In this document: positions 7,033 through 12,485 of the stretch, in pieces
Numbering within the stretch: position 1 is the first letter of the stretch
Layout: every line of letters starts with the position of its first letter
The notes under the pieces: model-generated
What the model saw: the letters and a program-made list of their open reading frames with translations, nothing else
Told to the model about the DNA's origin: nothing
Databases searched by the model: none
Program-made: the position numbers and the translations under genes
NCBI GenBank assembly: GCA_050944255.1
Contig: JBMNQS010000062.1
Coordinates: 1 to 12,485, forward strand
Direction of reading: 5' to 3'
Length of the DNA stretch: 12,485 nt
Source: JBMNQS01 sp050944255
Lineage (GTDB): Bacteria > Bacillota > Clostridia > Christensenellales > Maliibacteriaceae

Positions 7033-7064
7033 AAGCCCCGCGCCCAAATGGCGCGGGGCTTTGA
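7033..7064 (+). terminator. Terminator-like hairpin after pyrG
   Basis: A perfect 12-bp stem (7033-7044 with 7050-7061) has a 5-nt loop CAAAT and is followed by TTTGACTGT. It lies 39 nt after the pyrG stop. The T-run is short. Nearly the same hairpin recurs at 7261-7288, on the far side of the intergenic region. Confidence 0.6.
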
Positions 7065-7092
7065 CTGTCAAGAAAATCCTTTTGGGGGGTTA

Positions 7093-7120
7093 TTAGGGGG
7101 CCAAAGCCCCCTAATTTTAA
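7093..7120 (+). terminator. Second terminator after pyrG
   Basis: TTAGGGGGC (7093-7101) pairs perfectly with GCCCCCTAA (7106-7114) around the 4-nt loop CAAA and is followed by TTTTAATT. This is the most canonical intrinsic terminator between pyrG and the convergent kinase gene. Its A-rich flank is weak for use in the minus direction. Confidence 0.65.
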
Positions 7121-7229
7121 TTCCGTGGGCAAGGGCGACATGTGCGGCCGCCGCCCACTCCTTTCAGGGTTTTCCGGCCGCTGCAAAACCCGTTCATCGG
7201 TTTTTGCAGCAGGAAAAGCCCTGGCAACT

Positions 7230-7288
7230 CCGTCAAAAAACATGGTTTTTTGACGGCCTCAGCCCCGCGCCCAAATGGGCGCGGGGCT
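7230..7288 (-). terminator. Tandem hairpins after the kinase gene (minus strand)
   Basis: In the minus-strand direction the kinase stop is followed 14 nt later by a perfect 12-bp GC-rich stem (7288-7261, loop ATTT). A second perfect stem of about 12 bp (7256-7230) follows, whose distal arm contains TTTTTT. Together they probably end the nptA-like/regulator/kinase transcript. The first hairpin alone has no U-run. Confidence 0.5.
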
Positions 7289-7302
7289 TCGTGATTGTCC
7301 GC

Positions 7303-8631
7303 CTATGCGGCCTTGAACGTGACGGTGACGGTGGTGCCGCGTCCGGGATAGGAATCGATGGCGATGGCGGCGTCGTGCCGGATCGCCACGTGCTTGACGA
7401 TGGCCAGGCCAAGGCCCGTGCCGCCGGTCTTCTTGCTGTGGCTCTTGTCCACGCGGTAGAAGCGCTCGAAGATGCGGGCGTGATGCTGGCAGGCAATGCC
7501 GATGCCGGTATCGCTGACGCGAAGTTCCACCGCGTCGCCCCTGCGCGCCACCCGCATATGGACCTTCCCGCCGGGCTTGTTGTAGCGGATGGCGTTGTCG
7601 CACAGGTTGTACACCAGCTCCTGAAGCTGCACGGCGCTGCCCATCACGTAGCAGGGACTGCCGGAAAACGTGATCTCCACGCTCTCCCTGGAGGCGGGCA
7701 ATTCCAGCGCCGCGGCGGACTCCTTGACGATGCGAAACAGGTCCACCCGCTCGTAGGGCTCCTGGACCACCTCGCTCACGCTGTCCAGCTCCGAGAGCTT
7801 CATGATGTCGCCGATGAGGGTGATGAGCCTCCCGGCCTCGCCGTGGATCTTGCCGGCAAAGCCCTTGATGTCCTCGGCCCTGGCCATGCCGTTTTCGATC
7901 ATCTCCGCGTAGCCGGAAATGGACGTCAGCGGGGTCTTGAGTTCGTGGGAGACATTGGCCGTGAACTCCTGGCGTATGCGCTCGTTCTCCGACTGCTCCA
8001 GCCGCTGGGCCCTGATGATCTCCACCACCGGCGCCAGTTCGGGAAAGGACGTCTTTTTGTCGTATTCGTCCAGGTGCTCCACCGTGTAGCTGAAACGCTT
8101 CATCAGAAGATTCGACAGCAGCATCGACAGCAGCACCGACACCGCCAGCACCAGCACCGCGGCAAACCCGGCGCCCGGCAGCATGGCCCGCAAAATGGCC
8201 AGAAGATTCACCGCCTGCATGGATACCCGCAGCACGTTGCCGTCGTCAAGGCGCAGCGCGTAGTAATACGTGTTGTAGCCAAGGGTGGCGCTTTTTCGCA
8301 TGGCCTGCCCGCTGCCCGAATCAAGCGCCTCTGAAACCTCCTCGCGCTGCAGGTGGTTCTCCATCCCGGCGGCTTCCCGGCCGGATTCAAACAGCACGCT
8401 CCCATCGGGCGCCACCAGCGTGATGCGCCGCTGCGCGGAGGCGTATGCGGCCAGCTCCTGCACACTGTCCAGTTTGGCATAGCTTTGGGCGATCAGATGC
8501 GCGTCGCCCTCCAGGCCGTCGTACACCTGGTCCTGAAACGTGGCGTAAAAAGACGTCAGGGCGATGCCCAGCGTCAATAGAAAGGCCACGACGCCCATCA
8601 GCATCATGCCGGCGTTGATTTTCTTCGCCAT
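7303..8631 (-). CDS. PhoR-like membrane sensor histidine kinase
   Basis: 442 residues, with AAGGGGAG ahead of the ATG on the minus strand. A first membrane helix spans about 9-30. An extracytoplasmic sensor of about 115 residues (30-145) includes LVAPDGSVLFES, of the PAS/Cache type seen in Gram-positive PhoR/WalK proteins. A second helix covers about 150-176. The dimerisation/phospho-acceptor domain has H229 in ANVSHELKTPL. The ATPase domain shows the N box (LVYNLCDNAIRYNKPGG, with N342 and N346), the G1 box (SDTGIGI, D374), the F box (IFERFYRVDKSHSK) and the G2 box (GGTGLGLAIVKH). All catalytic residues are present. The gene starts 19 nt after the response regulator stop, so the two form a cognate pair. 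The phosphate transporter upstream suggests a phosphate-starvation signal, by analogy with PhoR. The signal itself is not visible in the sequence. Confidence 0.92.
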   Translation of the reverse strand: MAKKINAGMMLMGVVAFLLTLGIALTSFYATFQDQVYDGLEGDAHLIAQSYAKLDSVQELAAYASAQRRITLVAPDGSVLFESGREAAGMENHLQREEVSEALDSGSGQAMRKSATLGYNTYYYALRLDDGNVLRVSMQAVNLLAILRAMLPGAGFAAVLVLAVSVLLSMLLSNLLMKRFSYTVEHLDEYDKKTSFPELAPVVEIIRAQRLEQSENERIRQEFTANVSHELKTPLTSISGYAEMIENGMARAEDIKGFAGKIHGEAGRLITLIGDIMKLSELDSVSEVVQEPYERVDLFRIVKESAAALELPASRESVEITFSGSPCYVMGSAVQLQELVYNLCDNAIRYNKPGGKVHMRVARRGDAVELRVSDTGIGIACQHHARIFERFYRVDKSHSKKTGGTGLGLAIVKHVAIRHDAAIAIDSYPGRGTTVTVTFKAA

Positions 8632-8650
8632 AGCCCTCTCCCCTTAGATG

Positions 8651-9319
8651 TTACGGGTCGATCTTGTAGCCCACGTTGCGGATGGTCTTGATGATGGCTC
8701 CCGGCTCCCCCAGCTTCTGCCGCAGCGTCTTGATATGCATGTCCACCGTGCGGCTCTCGCCGGAATAGTCCTCGCCCCAGACCCGGTCCATGATCTTATC
8801 GCGGGACAGCGCAATGCCCTCATTGATCATCAGGTACTTCAAAAGCTCGTACTCCTTGAAGGTGATCTCCACCGGGCGGCCGGCGCAGATCACCTGGCGC
8901 TTCTCATCGTCGATGGTGATCTCCCCGCTTGTGATCTGCGACTGGTTCTCCTTGGCGCTCCTTCGAAGCAGCGCCCGGGTGCGCGACAAAAACGCCATGA
9001 TGCCAAAAGGCTTGGCGATATAGTCGTCCGCCCCGGCATCGAGCCCGCGGACCATGTCCATCTCGGTGGTCCTGGCCGTCACCATCATCACGGGAATCTC
9101 CCGGGTGCGGCCGTCGGAGCGCAGCCGCTTCAATATGCTCATGCCGTCCTCGCCGGGCAGCATGATGTCCAGCACCACCAGGGCGGGAAGCTGCCGCTCC
9201 AGCGCCGCGTAAAACGAAGGGGCGTCATCGAATTCCATCACGTCAAAACCGCTGTTTTTCAGTGCGTAGCTCTCCATCTGGCGGATGTTGGCGTCGTCTT
9301 CCACGATGTAAATCAGCAT
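8651..9319 (-). CDS. PhoP/PhoB-like response regulator (OmpR family)
   Basis: 222 residues. The true start is probably the ATG at 9319: AAAGGGGAGAAGG lies directly before it, whereas the in-frame ATG 18 nt upstream (9337) would place that ribosome-binding site inside the gene. The receiver domain (1-115) has the acidic pair in IVEDDA, the phospho-acceptor D51 in VVLDIMLPGEDG, T81 and K103 in AKPF. The winged-helix DNA-binding domain (about 124-220) shows EITFKEYELLKYL, LSRDKIMDRVWG and RTVDMHIKTLRQKLG. All key residues are present. It lies between the Na/Pi cotransporter gene (47-nt gap) and the kinase, so it probably controls phosphate-responsive genes, perhaps including this operon. It could also be named regX3- or phoB-like, and the sequence alone does not decide this. 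Confidence 0.93.
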   Translation of the reverse strand: MLIYIVEDDANIRQMESYALKNSGFDVMEFDDAPSFYAALERQLPALVVLDIMLPGEDGMSILKRLRSDGRTREIPVMMVTARTTEMDMVRGLDAGADDYIAKPFGIMAFLSRTRALLRRSAKENQSQITSGEITIDDEKRQVICAGRPVEITFKEYELLKYLMINEGIALSRDKIMDRVWGEDYSGESRTVDMHIKTLRQKLGEPGAIIKTIRNVGYKIDP

Positions 9320-9366
9320 GGCCTTCTCCCCTTTCATTGGATTTATTCTGTCCTTATTCCCCGCAG

Positions 9367-11118
9367 CTAAGCGCCCAGTTTATATTTATCCAGATACATG
9401 TCGTACTGAATGCGGAACTGCGGATTGTCGCCGCTGCGCACCTCGCGCAGGTACCGGTGGATATCCAGGCGGTAGCGGCGCATCTGAATTAGTGTGACGG
9501 CCACGTTGGAACAGTGGTCGGCAATGCGTTCGTAGGCGCTTAAGAGATCGTTGAAGATAAAGCCCAGCTCAATGGTGCATTCCCCCGTTTGAAGGCGGCT
9601 GACGTGCTGGTCCTTCAGCGTGCGCTTGAGGTAATCGATCACATGCTCCAAGGGCTCCACCAGCGCGGCGCGCTCCACATCCTTTTCCACATATGCCTGC
9701 GTGGTGATCTGCATGATCTCCCGCACCGCCGACGTCAGCACTTTGAGCCCCTCCTGAGCCGGCTGTGAAAAGACAATTTTCTTCTCGTGCATTTCCTGGG
9801 AGACATGCACCAGCTTCATGGCGTGATCGCCGATGCGCTCGAATTCGCCGATGGTGTGAAGTATGGTGGAAATCTCCTGGCTGTCCCGGTCCGACAGACT
9901 CTTGGTGGACAATTCCACCAGATACGTGCCCAGGTTATCCTCGAATTTATCCAGGTTCGCCTCCGCGTTTCTGACCACTTCGGCAGATTCCTGCGAGTAA
10001 TCCTCCACCACGGAAATGGCGGCGTCCAGCGCCTTTTGCGCGGTGAGGGCCATATCGCTGGCCATCACGTGGCTCTGCTCCAGGGCGATGCCCGGCGTGT
10101 TCAGAAGCCGCGCGTCCAGCGGCTGGAAGACCTCGGCGGTTTCGTTGTCCTTGATGGTGATCTGGGCCAGCCTCTCCAACTGTTTGATAAAGGGCGCCAG
10201 GATGGCCGTGCCGCTGATGTTAAACAGCGAGTGGACCACCGCAATGCCCATGGCGCTGATGGGCGCCTGTACAAAGTTGAAATCAAAAATCATATCGGCT
10301 ATATAAAACAACGTCAGGAAAACCACCGTTCCTATGATATTGAAATACAGGTGCACCAGCGCGGCGCGGCGCGCATTCTTGTTGGCGCCGATGCCCGATA
10401 GAAGCGCCGTGACGCAGGTGCCGATATTCTGCCCCATAATAATGGGAATGGCCGCGCCGTAAGTGACGTTTCCGGTAATGGCCAGCGCCTGCAAAATGCC
10501 CACGGACGCCGAGGAGCTTTGGATGACCCCCGTGACCAGCGCGCCTGTCAGGACACCGAGAATCGGATTTTGGAAAGCCGTGAGTATTTGGGCAAACGCC
10601 GGCTCTTGAGCCAGCGGCGAAACGGCGCCGGTCATCACTTCCATACCAAAAAACAATACGGCAAAACCGGCCAGAATCGTGCCTAAATCTTTGCGCCGGT
10701 TCTTTTGAGAAAAGAAGATCAGGCCCACGCCGATGATGGCTAAAACAGGCGCAAAACTGGAGGGCTTGAGCATCTGCACAAAGAAACTGTCGCCCCGGAT
10801 GCCCGTCAGGCTCAAAATCCAGGCGGTAACCGTGGTGCCGATATTGGCGCCCATGATCACGCCAATTCCCTGGCGAAGCGTCATAATGCCCGCATTGATG
10901 AACCCCACCACCATCACCGTCGTCGCCGACGAACTCTGGATAACGCCCGTCACCAGCGCGCCGAGCAGAATGCCCTTCAACGGGCTGGCCGTCAACTGCT
11001 CAAGGATACGGCGAAGGCGGTTGCCGGCAAATCTTTCAAGGCCGTCACCCAGCAAGTGCATGCCGTATAAAAACATAGCAAGTCCGCCGACCATAGTTAT
11101 GAAGTTAAAAATATCCAT
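9367..11118 (-). CDS. Na/Pi cotransporter with C-terminal PhoU-like domain
   Basis: 583 residues, with AGAGGAAAAACCGG before the ATG. The N-terminal half (about 1-315) is a membrane domain with two Na/Pi-cotransport repeats. Each contains GVIQSSSA (59-66 and 198-205) followed by GxNIGT (90-95 and 229-234), the inverted-repeat signature of the type II (NptA/SLC34-like) family. Residues about 345-560 form a helical PhoU-like domain with ERIGDH (427-432) and ERIADH (530-535), the metal-binding motifs of PhoU. It should import phosphate with sodium. The PhoU part may gate transport or report phosphate status to the kinase, as PhoU does with PhoR in other bacteria; that coupling is inferred. It is the first gene of the operon with the response regulator and kinase. 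Confidence 0.92.
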   Translation of the reverse strand: MDIFNFITMVGGLAMFLYGMHLLGDGLERFAGNRLRRILEQLTASPLKGILLGALVTGVIQSSSATTVMVVGFINAGIMTLRQGIGVIMGANIGTTVTAWILSLTGIRGDSFFVQMLKPSSFAPVLAIIGVGLIFFSQKNRRKDLGTILAGFAVLFFGMEVMTGAVSPLAQEPAFAQILTAFQNPILGVLTGALVTGVIQSSSASVGILQALAITGNVTYGAAIPIIMGQNIGTCVTALLSGIGANKNARRAALVHLYFNIIGTVVFLTLFYIADMIFDFNFVQAPISAMGIAVVHSLFNISGTAILAPFIKQLERLAQITIKDNETAEVFQPLDARLLNTPGIALEQSHVMASDMALTAQKALDAAISVVEDYSQESAEVVRNAEANLDKFEDNLGTYLVELSTKSLSDRDSQEISTILHTIGEFERIGDHAMKLVHVSQEMHEKKIVFSQPAQEGLKVLTSAVREIMQITTQAYVEKDVERAALVEPLEHVIDYLKRTLKDQHVSRLQTGECTIELGFIFNDLLSAYERIADHCSNVAVTLIQMRRYRLDIHRYLREVRSGDNPQFRIQYDMYLDKYKLGA

Positions 11119-11169
11119 CCGGTTTTTCCTCTTTTCTCCTATTACTTTATCCTACACACTACAAATTAA

Positions 11170-11220
11170 TTTATAAAAATCAGGTAAAAACTGCGGGCTT
11201 ATTGTGTGTAATTTGTGTAA
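11170..11220 (-). promoter_or_regulatory. Candidate promoter and Pho-box-like repeats upstream of the Na/Pi cotransporter
   Basis: On the minus strand, TTACAC occurs twice with a 9-bp period (11220-11215 and 11211-11206), resembling the TTxACA direct repeats bound by PhoP in Bacillus. About 30 nt further downstream is a -10-like TATAAA (11175-11170) in an AT-rich stretch, about 51 nt before the start codon. No good -35 hexamer is seen, which fits an activated promoter. The repeats were recognised by eye and may be chance. Confidence 0.35.
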
Positions 11221-11235
11221 AATCCATGGGTCCGG

Positions 11236-11281
11236 ACGAAAAGCAGCGGCAAAATGCCGCGCGGACCGGCGGGTCCGCGCG
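11236..11281 (-). terminator. Terminator region after the DUF1846 gene (minus strand)
   Basis: Read on the minus strand, a perfect 10-bp GC-rich stem (11281-11272 with 11267-11258, loop 4 nt) overlaps a smaller stem GCGGCA/TGCCGC (11260-11246), and TGCTTTTC follows. It lies about 85 nt after the DUF1846 stop and before the AT-rich promoter region of the Na/Pi cotransporter. The rest of the 246-bp gap (11119-11364) contains weaker GC-rich inverted repeats and a 10-bp near-direct repeat at 11351-11370, but no gene that I can support. Confidence 0.5.
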
Positions 11282-11364
11282 AAAAGAGGACGCGGCGGGT
11301 ATCCGGGCGGCGTCCGAAGGCGGCGGGAAAGAGCATCCGGCCAAAACGCGCCGGTTGATTCCGG

Positions 11365-12485
11365 TTAATTATGGTAGAGCTTTTTGGTCTGGTACCGGGG
11401 CTCGCAGGTGATCCGCACCCCCAGGTTCTGAAAGACCTTCTCGTCCACCCGCGAGAGGATCACCGACGAGTGGGCCTCGCACCCCTTGAGCCCCGAGAGC
11501 TGTTTTAAGGCGATCTCCGCCGTGGGATTGGTGGCTGCGCAGATGGACAGTGCGATAAGGATCTCGTCGGTATGAAGCCTGGGGTTCATATTGCCCATGT
11601 GCCGGACCTTCAGGCGCTGTATGGGTTCGATCACCACCGGGGAGATCAGGTCGATGCCGTCGTGTATGCCGGCCAGCGCCTTCAGCGCGTTCAAAAGCGC
11701 CGCCGCCGAAGCGCCCAGAAGCTCCGTGGTGCGGCCGCGGACCATGCGGCCGTCCGTCAATTGGATGGCCACCGCAGGCTCGCCGGTCTGCTGGGCGCGT
11801 CCCGTGGCCGCCTCCACCACGGGGCGCCCGCCGCGGGGCGATATCTTCAACTGGTTCATCAGCATCTCCAGCTTGAATACCTCCTGCGCCTGGGCAAGCC
11901 CCTGCCTCTGGGCGCAGCACGTATCGTAATAGCGGCAGATAATTTCCTGACGGGAGGCGTCCACCACCACCTCGTCGTCGGTGATGCAGTAGCCGGCCAT
12001 ATTCACGCCCATATCCGTGGGGCTCTTGTAGGGGCTCTCCCCGTACACCTGCCGGAAAATGGCCGAGAGCACCGGGAAAATCTCAATGTCGCGGTTGTAA
12101 TTGACGGCGGTATCGCCATAGGCGTCCAGATGGAACGGATCGATCATATTGATGTCCTCCAAGTCGGCGGTGGCCGCCTCGTAGGCCAGGTTCACCGGAT
12201 GCTTCAGCGGCAGGTTCCAGATGGGGAACGTCTCAAACTTGGCGTAGCCGGCCTTGGTGCCGCGCCCGTGCTCATGGTAGAGCTGCGACAGGCACGTGGC
12301 CATCTTCCCAGAACCGGGCCCGGGGGCCGTCACCACCACCAGGGAGCGCTCGGTTTCGATGTAATCGTTTTTGCCGAAGCCCTCGTCGCTGACGATCAGC
12401 GGCACGTTGGCGGGATAATCGGCGATGGGATAATGCCTGAACACCCGGATGCCCAGATTGGTCAGCTGCTTTTCAAAGCTGTCGG
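11365..12485 (-). CDS. DUF1846 / UPF0371 family protein, N-terminus outside window
   Basis: The minus-strand frame stays open to the right edge, so the gene is 5'-truncated. About 373 residues are visible of a family usually near 500. The visible part begins DSFEKQLTNLGIRVFRHYPI, then VTAPGPGSGKMATCLSQLYH (a glycine-rich, P-loop-like stretch), GYAKFETFPIWNLPLKHPVN, MIDPFHLDAYGDTAVNYNRD and MGNMNPRLHTDEILIALSI. I recognise these blocks as the conserved UPF0371 family of Bacillota and Actinobacteria. The GTG at 12444 is not the start; it lies inside the conserved sequence. The family's molecular function is unknown to me, and the kinase-like glycine motif suggests only that it may bind a nucleotide or another phosphate. 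It is probably a separate transcription unit from the Na/Pi cotransporter operon. Confidence 0.9.
   Translation of the reverse strand, partial: DSFEKQLTNLGIRVFRHYPIADYPANVPLIVSDEGFGKNDYIETERSLVVVTAPGPGSGKMATCLSQLYHEHGRGTKAGYAKFETFPIWNLPLKHPVNLAYEAATADLEDINMIDPFHLDAYGDTAVNYNRDIEIFPVLSAIFRQVYGESPYKSPTDMGVNMAGYCITDDEVVVDASRQEIICRYYDTCCAQRQGLAQAQEVFKLEMLMNQLKISPRGGRPVVEAATGRAQQTGEPAVAIQLTDGRMVRGRTTELLGASAAALLNALKALAGIHDGIDLISPVVIEPIQRLKVRHMGNMNPRLHTDEILIALSICAATNPTAEIALKQLSGLKGCEAHSSVILSRVDEKVFQNLGVRITCEPRYQTKKLYHN

Larger units (their letters stand above)
7032..7290. repeat. Hairpin-dense, foldback-like intergenic region with imperfect terminal inverted repeats
   Basis: This stretch fills most of the 309 bp between the convergent pyrG and kinase genes, and I see no credible gene in it. 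It starts GAAGCCCCGCGCCCA and, read from its other end on the opposite strand, starts with the same 15 bases. Both ends then complete a GC-rich hairpin, and both carry GTCAA six bases after GGGGCT (7066-7070 and, inverted, 7231-7235). Within it are stems at 7093-7114, 7125-7158 (imperfect), 7167-7191 competing with 7180-7210, 7230-7256 and 7261-7288. It could be a small non-autonomous mobile element, a stacked two-way terminator, or a structured RNA. No clear target-site duplication is seen; only TGAT at 7026-7029 and 7292-7295. Confidence 0.5.

Noticed and set aside
7015..8334. Long plus-strand ORF (439 codons) across the intergenic region and the kinase gene
   Set aside because: It starts inside the hairpin region without a ribosome-binding site and lies antisense to a kinase with all its motifs intact. 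Its composition (many H, Q, G, V, R) is typical of an antisense shadow in GC-rich DNA.
9320..9337. Upstream ATG giving the response regulator six extra residues
   Set aside because: The GGGGAG ribosome-binding site lies between this ATG and the next one, so the ATG at 9319 is the better start; the receiver fold also begins there.
8648..9370. Plus-strand ORF of 240 codons opposite the response regulator
   Set aside because: It is antisense to a clear OmpR-family gene, has no ribosome-binding site and has no recognisable domain.
11202..11411. Small plus-strand ORF of 69 codons in the gap after the DUF1846 gene
   Set aside because: It has a TTG start with no ribosome-binding site, overlaps the proposed promoter and terminator hairpins, runs into the DUF1846 gene on the opposite strand, and has a low-complexity R/G/A/K composition.

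Overview
The window looks like chromosomal DNA of a fairly GC-rich member of the Bacillota, class Clostridia. The grounds are strong purine-rich ribosome-binding sites, a split 'archaeal-type' glutamate synthase gene set next to a glutamine-synthetase-family gene and an ANTAR regulator, and a Na/Pi cotransporter followed by a PhoP/PhoR-like pair. This placement is inferred from gene content and was not tested by any search. There are no tRNA or rRNA genes, CRISPR arrays or transposase genes.

Layout. From the left edge to about 5.1 kb there is a tight plus-strand operon: the tail of a [4Fe-4S] protein, an FAD/NAD oxidoreductase, a stand-alone GXGXG glutamate synthase domain protein, a glutamine-synthetase-like protein, an ANTAR RNA-binding regulator, and carA. 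A hairpin terminator closes it. pyrG (CTP synthase) follows as its own unit, with a leader of about 80 nt that can fold in two competing ways. Between pyrG and the convergent next operon lies about 300 bp packed with hairpins. From 7.3 to 11.1 kb on the minus strand, in order of transcription, come a Na/Pi cotransporter with a PhoU-like tail, a response regulator and a sensor kinase. At the right edge is the C-terminal three quarters of a DUF1846/UPF0371 protein, also on the minus strand.

How the genes work together. The left operon concerns glutamate and glutamine nitrogen: glutamate synthase parts make glutamate from glutamine, and CarA uses glutamine for carbamoyl phosphate. The pyrG product then uses glutamine to make CTP from UTP. 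The most unusual point is that the glutamine-synthetase-like protein has lost four of the six metal-ligand residues of the family, the flap glutamate, and an active-site arginine segment. The neighbouring ANTAR protein has a receiver domain without its phosphorylatable aspartate. Together they resemble a ligand sensor paired with an RNA-binding antiterminator, as in AmiC/AmiR, and I propose this as a hypothesis. The minus-strand operon is a self-contained phosphate uptake and sensing module.

The other points worth a second look are the 7032-7290 foldback-like intergenic region and the alternative hairpins ahead of pyrG.
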